Shown: positions 1-13,300 of the stretch, in pieces
How positions within the stretch are numbered: position 1 is the first letter of the stretch
Layout: each line of letters begins with the position of its first letter
DNA from: Thecaphora thlaspeos
Taxonomy: Eukaryota; Basidiomycota; Ustilaginomycetes; Urocystidales; Glomosporiaceae
Assembly (NCBI GenBank): GCA_900291925.1
Contig: UWYS01000011.1
Span: 248,001-312,000 of the forward strand
Direction of reading: 5' to 3'
Length of the DNA stretch: 64,000 bases
The notes under the pieces: generated by a model
The model's database searches: none
The model's input: only the letters and a program-made list of their open reading frames with translations
What the model was told of the DNA's origin: nothing
Translations under genes and position numbers: made by a program

Positions 1-1261
1 CCGCCAAGCGGCGCGGACGCGCAGGCACGCCGCCTACACCCAGACTGGCCTCCGTTCCGACAGCAGCAGCAGCGCCACCGAGATGCAGGAGGCGGCCAGG
101 CTGATCGGCATCGCCAAGCGGCCCATCATCTACGCCGGCCAGGGCATCCTCTCGTCGCCCGAGGGCCCCAGACTGCTGCGCAAGCTCGCCAAGGAGCACA
201 ACATCCCCGTCACGACGACGCTCCAGGGCCTGGGCGCGTTCGACGAGCTCGACCCACTTAGCGTCCACATGCTCGGCATGCACGGGAGTGCCTACGCCAA
301 CCTGGCGATCCAGGACGCTGACCTGATCATCGCCCTCGGCGCCCGCTTCGACGACCGCGTCACGGGCCGCGTCGACAAGTTCGCGCCGCACGCTCGCGCC
401 GCCGCGCTCGAGGGCCGCGGCGGCATCATCCACTTTGAGGTGATGCCCAAGAACGTCAACAAGGTGGTCCAGGCGACGTGCGCTATCGAGGGCGACGTTG
501 TGGCTAACCTGGGCAAGCTGCTCCCGCAGCTCTCGCCCGACCAGGCGCCCGACCGCAGCGAGTGGCACCAGACGATTGCCGAGTGGAAGAAGGCCTACCC
601 GTTCACATACGACGCGTCGAAGCCGACCGACCTGATGAAGCCGCAGGAGGTGGTCGAGGCGCTCGATGCCGCCGTCGCCGACCAGAAGGAGAACGTCATC
701 ATCTCGACAGGTGTCGGACAGCACCAGATGTGGGCCGCCCAGCACTACCGCTGGAGGCACCCGCGCACATGGGTCTCGTCGGGCGGCCTCGGCACGATGG
801 GCTTCGGCCTGCCGTCGGCCGTTGGCGCCAAGGTGGCGGCGCCGGAGAAGATTGTCGTCGACATCGACGGCGACGCTTCGTTTTCGATGACGGCTATGGA
901 GCTGGCGACGGCGGCGCAGTACAACATCGGTGTCAAGGTGCTGCTGATGAACAACGAGTACCAGGGGATGGTGGTGCAGTGGCAGGACCTGTTCTACGAG
1001 AAGCGCTACTCGCACACCGAGATGACCAACCCGAACTTCTGCAAGCTGGCTGAGGCGATGGGCGTCAAGGCGATCCGTTGCGACTCAATCGCTGATCTGC
1101 CGGCCAAGATGAAGGAGTTCATCGAGTACGACAACAACAAGCCGGTCCTCTTTGAGGCGCGCGTGACGAAAAATGAGCACGTCTACCCCTTCTGCCCCGC
1201 CAGCGCGGGCCTGCACGAGCTCATCGTCCACCCCAGCCTCAAGCCGGTCCCCAAGAAGTAG
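1..1261 (+). CDS. ILV2: Acetolactate synthase catalytic subunit, 3' part (runs off left edge)
   Basis: Catalytic large subunit of acetolactate (acetohydroxyacid) synthase, the ThDP-dependent first common enzyme of valine, leucine and isoleucine synthesis, mitochondrial in fungi. The reading frame is open from base 2 and ends at TAG 1259-1261, so the mitochondrial presequence and the N-terminal ThDP-binding domain lie outside the window. What is visible is the central domain (GLGAFDELDPLS, ADLIIALGARFDDRV, EGRGGIIHFEV) and the C-terminal ThDP domain (GVGQHQMWAAQHY, GGLGTMGFGLP, then IDGDASFSM...MNNEYQG, the GDG...NN metal and ThDP motif). The tryptophan of VVQWQDLF (codon 980-982), which in this family forms part of the herbicide site, is present in its usual form. 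Identification is by strong similarity to yeast Ilv2. No intron is seen in this part. The next gene is on the same strand. Confidence 0.96.
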   Translation, partial: RQAARTRRHAAYTQTGLRSDSSSSATEMQEAARLIGIAKRPIIYAGQGILSSPEGPRLLRKLAKEHNIPVTTTLQGLGAFDELDPLSVHMLGMHGSAYANLAIQDADLIIALGARFDDRVTGRVDKFAPHARAAALEGRGGIIHFEVMPKNVNKVVQATCAIEGDVVANLGKLLPQLSPDQAPDRSEWHQTIAEWKKAYPFTYDASKPTDLMKPQEVVEALDAAVADQKENVIISTGVGQHQMWAAQHYRWRHPRTWVSSGGLGTMGFGLPSAVGAKVAAPEKIVVDIDGDASFSMTAMELATAAQYNIGVKVLLMNNEYQGMVVQWQDLFYEKRYSHTEMTNPNFCKLAEAMGVKAIRCDSIADLPAKMKEFIEYDNNKPVLFEARVTKNEHVYPFCPASAGLHELIVHPSLKPVPKK

Positions 1262-1967
1262 ATGGCTGCGCCTCGCGCGCTTCGGTCCTTGTCGTTGTGG
1301 TGTTGTTATGACCGCCCCGACCACGACGTGGCTGATTCCTCGCTTGGTCGATTTGGGCCCTGTCAGATGCTCGCTTTTCGTCCTTGCTATGCTGTCCGAG
1401 TTTCGGGCCAATGTCCACACTCTTGTATCGTGCCAACCCATCGTATGTGGTGTGCGTGTGCTTGCACGTCCGCCGCCAGAGTCTGGACAGAGTGTCCCGT
1501 ACCTCGCCTATGCTGCGAGCCGGTCGATGACGATGCCAGCGTGGCTCGTCGATGAAGCTCGGGGCGCTGAGGGTGGAGCGAGCGGTCGGGATGAGTTATA
1601 CGTGAAATTTCGGCGCCTATTTTTGCGACGTCGATGTGGCAGCAGCACGGATCAGGCGCCGTTGGGGTACGCGACTCGAGCCTTGCGAGCTTCCCTACAT
1701 CATCCCATCACCCACCTTGCCCTCCCTTATCAGCTTTCCTTTATGACCACAACGACATTCGCGTGACTTGCCTCTCGCCGTCCATCGACGACGCTCCATC
1801 CGACCATATCGAGGCGCCCCACACTCGAGCTGTTTGTCCGAACGAGTCCGTACCGAGCGACCTCCTCATTCGACTCGAGCGACTTGGTCTCAAACCGCCA
1901 GTCCTTGGCCTCGCCTCTACGTTCCTAGCTACGAACGACCACGGCCCTCTGTACAACGCCGCTAAGG
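1262..1967. other. Intergenic region, ILV2 to golgin
   Basis: About 700 bases between two genes on the same strand. Open frames here lack homology and splice structure. The last 250 bases are pyrimidine-rich, as in leaders of fungal genes. Nothing else is recognised. Confidence 0.5.
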
Positions 1968-3781
1968 ATGTCCGCTTCAGGCACAAGCTCGACCTCCCCG
2001 CGCCCTTCCACCGAACTCCACGTACACGGCACGGGGACCGAAAGCGGCGGTCGCATCTCTATATCCTCGTCCTCTTCCAACCCACCACCACAGCTCTCGC
2101 AGAACGGACCAGAATGGACGCCGCTTGGGCATATGAGCGACCAAGATGTCCGCGCCGAGCTCGAGAGGGTGCGAGAGGAGCGGGACGGCTTCGAAGGCCA
2201 ATATCGTGGGCTGCTAAGCAAGCTGACCCAGATGCGAAGCACACTTGGTGATCGACTCCGGCAAGATGCGGTGAGTTCCTGCCTGTTCGTAGCTGAAACA
2301 AAGAGGATGTGAGGTGACTGCGAGCTGATTCTCGGAACCGTTTGCCACCCTACAGGAAGAATTAGACCGCCGCGAACACCAGATCGAAGACCTTACGGCC
2401 CGCACCTCTGAGCTGGAAGCCACCATTTCGACGCTCAAGTCCGAGCTTCTCTCCTCACACGCCGAGACGGAACGCATCACGGCGGAGGCCGATACGCTGC
2501 GCTCTTCCATCACCGCCTCTACCTCTGCCTCTTCATCACACGACCTCACTAGCAGGCTGGAACGCGAGCGCGAGCTGCAAGAGACGCTAGAGGGGCTAAA
2601 GATGGACTGCGAAGGATGGGAGTCGGCCTGTCTCGAAGAGAGGGCGAGGAGGGAGGAGCTCGAGTCGACGCTGAGAGAGGCGCTGAGCGACAAGGCAAGG
2701 GCGGAACAGAGGGAAGAAGCGATGAGGACTAGAGCGGAAAGGGAAGAACAGAGCGCCAGGGAGTTGCAGGCGGTCTTGGAGGAGTTCCAGAGCGGTGAGT
2801 CCGGTCCCTCCTGCCCTTGTATCGGGACACCAACGAGCTCTGAGACTGACTCTCAGGTCACTTCCCTGTCCGTCCACGCATCCCTCTCGATGCAGCACAA
2901 GAAACCGAGCTCCGCCGCGCCCTCGGCAACCATCAAGAAGCGTACGAAACCCTGACGCTCTCTCTCTCGCAACACAAAGCTCGCGCCGAACAAGCCGAAT
3001 TTCAGCTCTCACAATACGAATCGGCCGCCAAACTCTCTCAAACGCTCACGGCCGAGGTTAAGGAAAAGAACCTGCTCATCGGCAAGTTGCGACACGAGGC
3101 GGTGATCCTCAACGAGCATCTGACCGAAGCGCTGCGGAGGCTGCGGAACGACAGCAGCGAGAACAACGTCGATCGCAAGTTGATGACAAATCTGCTCTTG
3201 CAGTTCCTGACGACGCCGAGGACGGATGGCAAGAGGTTCGAGATGTTGAACCTCATTGCGTCTGTGCTTGGGTGGAGCGATACGGAGAGGGAGACGGCAG
3301 GGTTGCAGAAGATCGGAACGACATCGACGTCGACGGGCAGGGGAGGATGGGGCATGGGAACGTCCAGTCCGGATAAGGCGGACGGAAAGGTGAAAGGTCA
3401 CAGTAGAAGCGCAGTAGCAGGTGACGAGGTGAGTCTTCCGTCGTTTTCTCCTATGCCTGCCTTACCATACCAGTGCAGAGCGAGCGCTAACCACAACCCC
3501 CTTGCACGCGTTCACAGTCCTTTTCCAATCTCTTTGTCGAATTTCTCCTCTCCGAAGCCGATGCAGGTAGTGGCGACGGCGGGAGTGGTAGCGCCTCGAC
3601 GACAGCTTCGCGGTCGATCCATTTACCCTTGAAGCAGTCCAGTCCCGGCGCGACGACGGACGAATCACCACGGAGACCCAGCATACCCAACCCTTCCTCC
3701 TCGCTTACGCGGTCTTTCTCGACGACTTCGCTGCGCGATGACAACGAGGCGGGAGGTTCGAGCTCGAAGCGGAATGGGTAG
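1968..3781 (+). CDS. RUD3: Golgin with GRAB domain, RUD3/GMAP-210-like
   Basis: Coiled-coil tether of the cis-Golgi. Four exons are inferred: 1968-2270, 2356-2794, 2857-3428 and 3518-3781, giving 525 residues; introns start GTGAGT and end CAG, and the last has a GCTAAC-type branch site near 3486-3491. The first 70 residues are Ser/Pro-rich. From about residue 75 to 320 the protein is a near-continuous charged coiled coil. Near residues 330-410 is a GRAB (GRIP-related Arf-binding) module: KNLLIGKLRHEAVILNEHL, then VDRKLMTNLLLQFL, then KRFEMLNLIASVLGW. In yeast Rud3 this region binds Arf1-GTP at the Golgi. The Ser-rich tail ends at TAG 3779. The function is inferred from the GRAB block, since the coil itself is not diagnostic. 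Confidence 0.85.
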
Positions 3782-4001
3782 ACGAAACACGCTGGTTGCA
3801 TCGACAGGAGTCGAAGATGCAGTAAACCATCATACCTAGATGCAGAATGCCATGCCATTCCATTTGCCGCCAGACAGAATGAGGTGATGTATGCGCGTGC
3901 GTGCGTGTGCCAACGTCGAAGAAGTGCATTGCTCAGAACCTATCGTACAGGGGAAAGTAAGGAACGGACAGCTATAAGACTGCTCAGCATGACGACGACT
4001 T

Positions 4002-5662
<1,661 letters not shown>

Positions 5663-6773
5663 TCATCTTCCGGCACTCTGCTTGCCACTGGTACCGCTGC
5701 CGCTGCCACTATTATTCTCTTTACCGTTTTTTGGATTCCTACGCTGGCCTTTTCCTCCACCACCTTTGCCATTGCTGGTGCCGATGCCGTTGGCGCAGTC
5801 ATAGCACCCTTGGATGATCCGTTCCTCCTCTACCAGGGGTTTGCAACGGAAAGGTGAAATGTGTCACCATAGTGCTCGTCAGCGAACTCGAACTCGACTT
5901 GGACCGGACGAGGGCCGACAGACGTACGTGCTTGAGCTCACCTTGGCACAGAAGGTCGATGACCTTGAGGCTTTCTTCTGCCCTTGCCAGGGTGTCCGCT
6001 CGGATCGGGTGGATGTGCTCGGCCAGCTTCTTGTGGCCTCGCTGGCGAGCATGTCATTACGCGATGCCGTGTTCCAGTCGATACCTGTCAGGTCGTATCG
6101 AACGAGCGCGGCTCGAAGGAATGGGTAGAAGCACTCTCACCTGAAGCTGGGCGTAGATCTCGCCGATAGCCTGCCAGCTCTCCACGATACCCTCGTTGAG
6201 CTGCTCCTCTTCCTGTTTGAACTCGCGGTATCGATCCTCCCTGCACGGCAGAGACCACTCTCGGCCCCATCCGTCAGCGACACATCTCTTTCAGTAGGCA
6301 GAAAAAGTAGGAAGGGAAGCCTCACAATGCCTTCTCGTGATCTGCGATGGTAGCTTCGAGGTTGGTGATGTACTCGTTGGTAGCCTGTGCAAAGTGATGC
6401 CCCCGGTCAGCCGAGTCAGCTTGCTGGACCCTGTCTTGAGAGTAGTGCCGACGTAGTTTCGAGCGGCGTCGCGCCTCACCGTCTTTACGTATTCGGCGAA
6501 GCGGGCTCGTCGTTCCTTGACCTTGGCCGTCGAGAGCTCTGGATGAATTTGTGATCTTGATGTGAGCACAGTGTTATCGCTAAACAGGCCGAGCACATGG
6601 ATGGAGGCGAAGGAGGAAAGTGCAAAGGTGCCTACCGGCCAGGCGGCTCGCGAAGGCCATCGGCGACTTGTTTCTGTTCAAGGCGACCGCGGACTCATTA
6701 GCCTCGGACGCAAGCAAATGTGGCTCTACGCAAGCTGTACAGTCCAGCTTGTCACTCACCCTTCGTCGGCCAT
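5663..6773 (-). CDS. Unrecognised small coiled-coil protein, seven exons
   Basis: I do not recognise this family. A consistent model has seven exons on the minus strand: 6773-6760 (a 14-base first exon), 6673-6636, 6538-6480, 6384-6326, 6240-6141, 6041-5942 and 5829-5663. All junctions are GT-AG with compatible phases, giving 178 residues. The core (about residues 20-125) is a charged helical coiled coil, for example VKERRARFAEYVKT, NEYITNLEATIADHEKAL, DRYREFKQEEEQL, KKLAEHIHPIRADTLARAEE. The tail is Gly/Lys/Asn-rich and probably disordered. Size and composition would suit a subunit of a kinetochore, spindle or tethering complex, but that is a guess. The chain of correctly phased short introns is the main evidence that it is a real gene. 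It is divergent from the next gene, with the two start codons 339 bases apart. Confidence 0.65.
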
Positions 6774-7112
6774 GTTGAAGGTTTGGTGCTTCTTCACTGT
6801 GCTTTTTTTGTGAACGAACGGGTGCGGGAGAGATGGTGGTGGCCAGACGAAAGCGAGAGAGAGCAGTAAGTGAGGGCTCCGAGTTCCGGACTGTGGGAGT
6901 GGAGGTCTCGCGCGAAGGCGTGGCGGTGGAAGCGGTCGAGACACACCATACGGCCACTCCTTGCGTTGACCGCTCACGTTCTCCGCCGCCTTCATCCTCA
7001 TCGGAAACCAACGCCTCCATCAACAGGAGCTCGTCTCACTTACCCCTTGTCGGCTCGGATCGAAACGCCCTTGACCCGCGCCACGTCGCGCTTCGCCGCC
7101 CCATTCCGCCTC
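6774..7112. other. Divergent promoter region
   Basis: About 340 bases between two divergent start codons (6773 minus, 7113 plus). It presumably carries both promoters. No clear TATA box or repeat is seen. Confidence 0.4.
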
Positions 7113-8298
7113 ATGATGCAGCCTTCGCCTTCGCGGAAGCGCACCATTGACCAGGTGTCGCCCTCGAATCTAGGTTACGCTTCGACGTCTCCGATCCCCA
7201 CGGCCTTTTCTCCCGCTGCGATGGCGGCCGCTGGCGGCCTGTCGGGCGTTCCGAGCGCGGGGCCTGGCGCCTCTCCGCCGATGGGGGCCGACTCGCCCTT
7301 TACCTCTGCGCTCAACCAAGGGAGTCGGATGCTCTCCGGTATCGGTGCGCCGACACCATCCTCGACGGCTCTGCCGACAGGCTACGACCCTCGAAATCTT
7401 TCCTATAACGACGGATTCGGCGGCGGCGGTCAGGCTATATCTCCTGCTCAGTTGCAAGTGCAGATGCAAGTGCAGAACGGGAGTATATCGATGGACTACG
7501 CCCTACAGCAGATGGCCAACATGACCCGACAACAGCAGCAACTACAGCAACAACAGCAGAGGCAGAAGCAGCAGATCAAGCCAGAGGTGGCGCTCAAGAT
7601 TTCGATCGACTCGTTGCTCGAACAGGTCCTGCCCGCGCTCGAAAGGGACGGCGATGCCTTCTACGATGCAATCGAAGGATCATTGGCCTCGCGGACGGAC
7701 TCTAGGCTGGTGCAAGGTGAGAAGACCGCATGGCTGACCGCCCATCCCTAGCTTGTCTGTGCTTTGTGGGCTGAGATTGCTCCACTGTTGTCCTTTTGTC
7801 ACACTCCTACCAGCAAAACAAGACCAGCTGCTCTCGTCGCTTTCCGGGTTGGTCCAATTCCTACAGGCCAAAGGGCTTGCATCGCTTCCGCTAGTCGACC
7901 CATCAGCATCCAAAAACGATGCACCCGAGCCAACATCCCCTCACGGTCCCGCTCCTAGCTCCGCACCCCCCTACAATCCCATGGAAACTCTGGCAAAGGA
8001 GACGGCGGCACTGCAAGAGCTGGCGCGAGAGATGTTCGAGAGGCGCGCACGGCTTCGGGAGGCGGCGGGCATCATCACCGGCATTCTCGACGACGACTGG
8101 ACTGATGCGGGCCCCTCGTCGTCGTCGTCGAGAACGCGAAAGGCGACAGATAAGTGCCAGACGAAGAAGACGTCGACGATGGCTGCTGACTCGGCGGCTA
8201 GGGCAGGCGGCGCATCAACGCCCGCCATCGCTTCCACGACCGCGGCGACACCGAGCGCGGCAACGGCGGTGGGCACTCCCGCTGCGTCCTCGAGATGA
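7113..8298 (+). CDS. Gln-rich protein of unknown function
   Basis: Two exons are inferred, 7113-7716 and 7814-8298 (intron GTGAGA...ACCAG, phase 1), giving 362 residues. Two adjacent ATG codons (7113, 7116) begin the frame. The N-terminal 110 residues are Ser/Pro/Gly-rich and start with basic SPSRKR. A Gln-rich stretch (MTRQQQQLQQQQQRQKQQ) follows, then a predicted helical block (LKISIDSLLEQVLPALER, FYDAIEGSLASR, DQLLSSLSGLVQFLQAKG) and a second helix (ETAALQELAREMFERRARL). The tail is Ala/Ser/Thr-rich. The layout resembles a nuclear or transcription-associated protein, but no family is identified. The next coding block starts only 62 bases after the stop. Confidence 0.6.
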
Positions 8299-8359
8299 TC
8301 AGGAGGGCAGCAGTGCTTCCTTACTTGTACAATACCAGTGGACTAAGTTTCCGCACCGC

Positions 8360-10060
8360 ATGCCAGTTCGACCAAGCCGAAACTACCCATTCTGCCACAT
8401 CGGAGACCGCCTGCCGCTCTTTGTAAACATCCGAGAGGACCTGTCCATACCGTATCAGCCGGCCATTGCTCCGCTCGACGGTCCTTCCCACCTCATCATC
8501 GCCTACGCCGTCCGTCCCCTCTTCGCAGCCAAACCTCTCCGTTCAAGCACGCTCGAAAGCAGTATGTCTCTTCGCTACGTCTCGGTACCAGAGGTCTGGG
8601 ACCTATACGAGCAGTTCAACGGCAACAACAGCGACGTGGCTTCGGTCAAGCTTCCAACTCAGACCACCAATAGGCCGTTAGACACGGCCGAGAGTCCTGC
8701 AGAGCAGGTCTTCGTCGAAGGCGGACGTGGCCGATAGTCAAGATGGAGCGGAAGCCGAACCCGCAGCTGAGAACAGGGCTCGAGCGGAAGCGCCAGCGGT
8801 GATAGTAGGTGAGTCGCCAAACGTGACCCGCCTGTCCTCTCTTTCCGCCTCGGCGCCCGATTGCACCTTGCTTCGGACGGGGCTGGCGTCCCGTAGATTC
8901 CTCTCCCCTGACTATCGCCAGCTTCTCTCTTCCACACCACCGTCTCGTCACGACACCAACGGAGACCTCTCCTGCAGAACGTCCCCCTTTTCCTGTCGCC
9001 GTGCCGCTACGACGATCATCCCGAATACTCAATCCCATCAGCCTCTACCACACACCACCACCTCCACCACCGCCAAACAGGGCTGTCGCCACCACCTCTC
9101 GAAACCGACGTCGTCAAACAGCCACCAAGAAGAAGTTCAAGCCTTCTCTCAAGTTCGCCGCCTCCAGTCCCAAGCTAAACCCTAATTCCACCCGCAAAGC
9201 TCCAGGTCCAGTCAACACCATGACCGCAGCTTCCGACGCCTCGTGTTCGGTGCAAGACATGTGCGACGAGGTTTTCAGTCTCGGCGCTGCTTCCTACCCC
9301 TCTAGCGACGAAGATGCACCGGTACGAAGCAAGAACGCCAAGATAAATCCCGCCAAAAAACGTGCGGCCTTCACCGCTGCTGCCGTTACGGCGAAGAAGG
9401 CGAGAAAGACGAAGGTCAAGCCTGAGGAAGTGCAGCAGAAGACCGACCAGCCCGAACCGGAAGACGAACCGGAAGACGACGAGGAGATCTTCCAGGCTGC
9501 ACACGTGAAAGAGGTCGACGCACCAATGAATGAGGACAGCGTCAAGGGCGAAGAATCGAAGCCCATCGAAACAAAGGTTGAACCGTCAAGGGCAAAGGAG
9601 AAGAAACCTCGCAAGCCGCGGGCCAAGAAGGAGATGCAGATCAAAGCCGGCACTGAAGACGAGCAAGAGGGTCAGGATACGAAAGGCAGTAAGATCAAAA
9701 GAGAGAGATTCACCGTCGAGGAGGATGCGATCCTGATCGAGACTTTGAAGGAGGTGAGTCGATGAAAGAATCCACAGCTTTGGTCGCTCCGTCTTGCTCT
9801 CTTGTGCTCACGAGATGGAAGCGTTTCCGTTATGCTGCTCGACACGCAGCTGGTGCTCAACAACGTTCCCACTTTCAGGGCCAAGCTCCCCCCGCTCGCC
9901 CGGCTTCCTCTGTCAGGTTCCATATGTTGGTGAGTCTCTATGAAACAGCCTTACCGTTGAGGAAGAATAGGTGCAGGTCAACGGCCGCTAACGTCGGATC
10001 AATTACACCTTACAGTCCCTTCTCAAAGGCATCTTTGCAGCAACGCAAAAGGCTCAGTAG
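8360..10060 (+). CDS. SANT/Myb-like nuclear protein (exon model uncertain)
   Basis: The main exon, 8897-9753, is well supported: it is open, ends in a GTGAGT donor, and encodes a Pro-rich then strongly basic and acidic nuclear-type protein. Its last residues, RFTVEEDAILIETLKE, look like the first helix of a SANT/Myb domain. The rest of the domain seems to lie on small exons 9879-9929 (ARPASSVRFHML) and 10016-10060 (SLLKGIFAATQKAQ, stop TAG 10058). Upstream, a frame from ATG 8360 encodes protein-like sequence (PFCHIGDRLPLFVNIREDL). It must be spliced to a short exon ending at the GTGAGT donor at 8809, and I could not choose that donor with confidence. No regulatory role is known; chromatin or DNA binding is inferred from the domain only. 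The 3' end faces SMC1. Confidence 0.5.
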
Positions 10061-10337
10061 AGTTTATACGTGGCTTCGCCGTCCAAAATACGCCCGCTAC
10101 AGCATTGCTATGCGTCTCTCGCATCACGGCCAACAGACGTCGCTGCCTCACAGACATGTATCGCCAACCTCCGAGACCTCGCACAGCACGTTCGCCATCG
10201 AAAACATAGTCCGTCTTCCACGCACCGAAGAACGAAACACTAAGTTCATGTAAAGTACAACAAAAAGCAAGACAAGCGAGCTCCCATCCAACCTCTCCTT
10301 CCTCTGGCAATTGTGAAGCTTCTGCTTTCTCCACTTG

Positions 10338-13300
10338 CTAGGCATACTGCTCGAGGTCCAATGTCAGGCTCGAGCTGGAATTGACGTCCTGGTCTCTGTA
10401 GATACCGACGAGGCTCTGGCTGCGCTCGTAAAGGCTAGCCTTAAGCGAGATGACGATGAACTGGAACTGGTCGCTCGCGTGCTGGCGGATGTAGTTGCTG
10501 ACTTTGGCGACATTCTGGCTGTCGAGCGCCGCATCCACCTCGTCCAGCACAAAGAAGGGCGCGGGCTGAAACGAGTGGATGGCAAACAGCAGCGCCAGGG
10601 CCGCCATCGTTTTTTCGCCACCGCTCAACGCCGTGATATCCCTGAACCGCTTCATCGGCGGTACGACCGAGTAGCTGATGCCGCCCTGGTAGGGCTCTTC
10701 GGTGTTCTCGATCGAGAGGTAGGCCGAGCCGCCCATCGGCGCCGCCTTGCCCTTCGAGAGGTCCTTGTAGACCGAGTCGATGCGCGACGAAATGTGATTG
10801 AACGCCTTGTTGAACAGGTCGCAGCGCCGCTTCTTGATCCGGCTGAAGTCGTCCCTCGCCTCCTTGGCCTCACGGCGCGACTTTTCAAACTCCTTTTCGG
10901 TCTTGGCCAGCTTGGCCTCGATGTCGTCGAGGCGCTCGACGGCCTTCATATTAGGCGACATCTTGTCGATCTCGCCAGTGACCGTGTCAATGCGGGACTG
11001 TAGCTCGGCCGCCATGCTGGGACCGCCGTCCTCCTTCTCCTCGTCGTCGAGGTCGGTGAAGTCGAGCTCGATGCCGTAGTCGGGGACCTGGATGGCCTCC
11101 TGTGTGCCAGCATCGTCGAGGTCCATGGGCACGCCGCCACCGTCGCCAGTCTCCTCGAGCGGGACCTTGCTGAGAGAGCCCTCGACGAGCGGAAGCTGGA
11201 TCTCTTCTAGCCGGCACCGGCGGTAGATGCCCGTACGCTCCGAGCCGAGCTTCTCGATCTCGTCGTTGCGCTGTGCGATCTCCTTGATCACCGCGTCGAA
11301 ACTGCGGTTGGCTCTAGCCGCTTCGCTCTTGGCCGCGTCCAACGTCGCCTTCTTGGTGTCGAAGTCGCTGCGCAGCGAGTCGAGCTGCTCCTGCACCTCG
11401 CCGATCTCCTCGAGGATCCCGTCGATCTCGTCCTCTTGCGTCTTCTTCTGGCTCTCAAGCGTTCGAATCTTGTCCTGCTCCTTGCCGACAGTGCGTCGGA
11501 GGCTCTCGAGGCGCTCCTGCGTGGTGCGGATCTGCTGCCTCTCGAAACTGGTCCTGATGGTCGCGAGAGTAGAGGAGATGGAGAGGAGCCGGATAAGTCT
11601 ACGAAGCACCGGCGGTCGACAAGCAAGAAGACCAGTCTTCACATGGGTCATGACTCACTGATGCGTCAGGCGGGCCAGCTGGCTGTCAAATTGCAGCCGC
11701 GCATCGCTCTGCTGCTGCATCAGGCGGACTTGCCTCTGCTCGTACTCGCGGATGGTGGCCACGCCGATCCGCGCGCAGAACTGCGCGAAGATAGCGTCCT
11801 CCTCGCGGTTCACCGTCGTCTCGAGCGTCGCCATCTGGTCCTTGAGCTTCTGGAGCTCGCTCTGGCTTGCGCGCAGCTTGGGCTTGATCTCCTTGAGCTG
11901 CTTGTCGATGTTTTTGGTCTCGTCACGGATGCCGGTGAGGCGGCTGTTGACGCCGGCCAGGTTGTCACGTACGGAGGAGAGCTCGGACTCGAGGCGGTTG
12001 ATCTTGGCCACCAGCTCGTCGTCGCTGATCCCGGCGCGCTTCTGTTTCTGCAGCTCGCGCAGCTCCGTCATACACTGGTCGCGCTGCTTTTGGAGGCCTT
12101 CGACCTCGCGCTCTCCCCACCGTTTGCCGCCCGCCTGGCTGGACTGACCTCCGGTGATGAGGCCGTTCTTGTGGATCACAGTGCCCTCGAGCGTGACAGC
12201 TGGCATAGGAAGAAGAAAGGGAGACAGGGCCTGAGGTCAGCAAGCTAAAACGAAAGACAGGATCGCGTCGCGAAGGGGGCCCAGACTCACTCTTGACCTC
12301 GACCTTCTTGTCGTACACGACCGAGCGTGCGATATCCATAGTGTCACAGACGAGGGCGTTGCCACACGCGTGCTGGATGGCCCGCTCGATGACAGAGTCG
12401 AACTGAATCACGTCGACGGCGAGCCGCGCGCCCTTGGTGATGCTGCGCAGGCGGTCGTTGATCGGCTTGACCTGGATGCTGTCGAGCGGCAGGAAGGTGG
12501 CCTGGCCGGCGCGCTGGTTGCGCAGGTACTCGATGCAGTCGATGGCCGTACGCTCGTGGTCGACGATGACGGCATCGGCATTGCGGCCGAGCACGGTCGA
12601 GATGGCAGTGTCGTACTTGCGCTGAGTAGGCTTGCAGAGGTCAATCACGCGGCCTCGGACGCCGGGGAAGATCTTCTGCAGCGTGGCGAAAGTCTCCTTC
12701 ATTTTGGTCTCCCGCTCCGACTCCTTCTGGTCGTGGCCGGCCTGAAGGAGCTTGTTGTAACAGACCTGTAGCGTATCGTTGAGCTTCGTCTCGCGCAGGT
12801 TGATCCGCTCGCGCTCCTTTTGCGCCGCGGCGAGCTCCTCTCGAGTGCTTTTGAGGCCATCCTCGAGCCGCTTGCGTTTATCGTCGAGGCTGGCCATCCG
12901 CTCGGCGTTGGTCGCCTCTTCTGACTGGAGTTTCTCCTTTCGCTTTTCAAACTGCTCCTGCTTCTCCTCGTACAACTTGACGTTGTCGCTCTTGATGCGC
13001 GCCTCCCGATTGAGGCCCTCGAGCTCTTGGCGCTCCGAGACGGCGCGCATGTTGGCCTGGGCCCGTAGGTTGTGGTATTCTGCAAGGTCCGCCTCGCTGA
13101 GGGTGAGGCCGGTCGACTCGAGCGCCCGCCTCTGGTCCTCTGCCGCGCGATCGGCCGCCCTCCTGACCGTCTCCTGGTCCCGCTCCAGCTTCGATAGTCC
13201 AACGTTCTGCTTATCGAGGTCTCGCTCTACCTGCTCAGTCAGCTTCTGCGCGTTGTCGAGCTTTCTCCTCGAGTGAGACAGACGCTCCTCGTAGGCGTCG

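Noticed and set aside
7081..8737. Treating the Gln-rich gene and the SANT/Myb-like gene as one transcript
   Set aside because: A TGA at 8296-8298 ends the first frame, and the next ATG-led frame starts 62 bases later without splice signals that bypass the stop.
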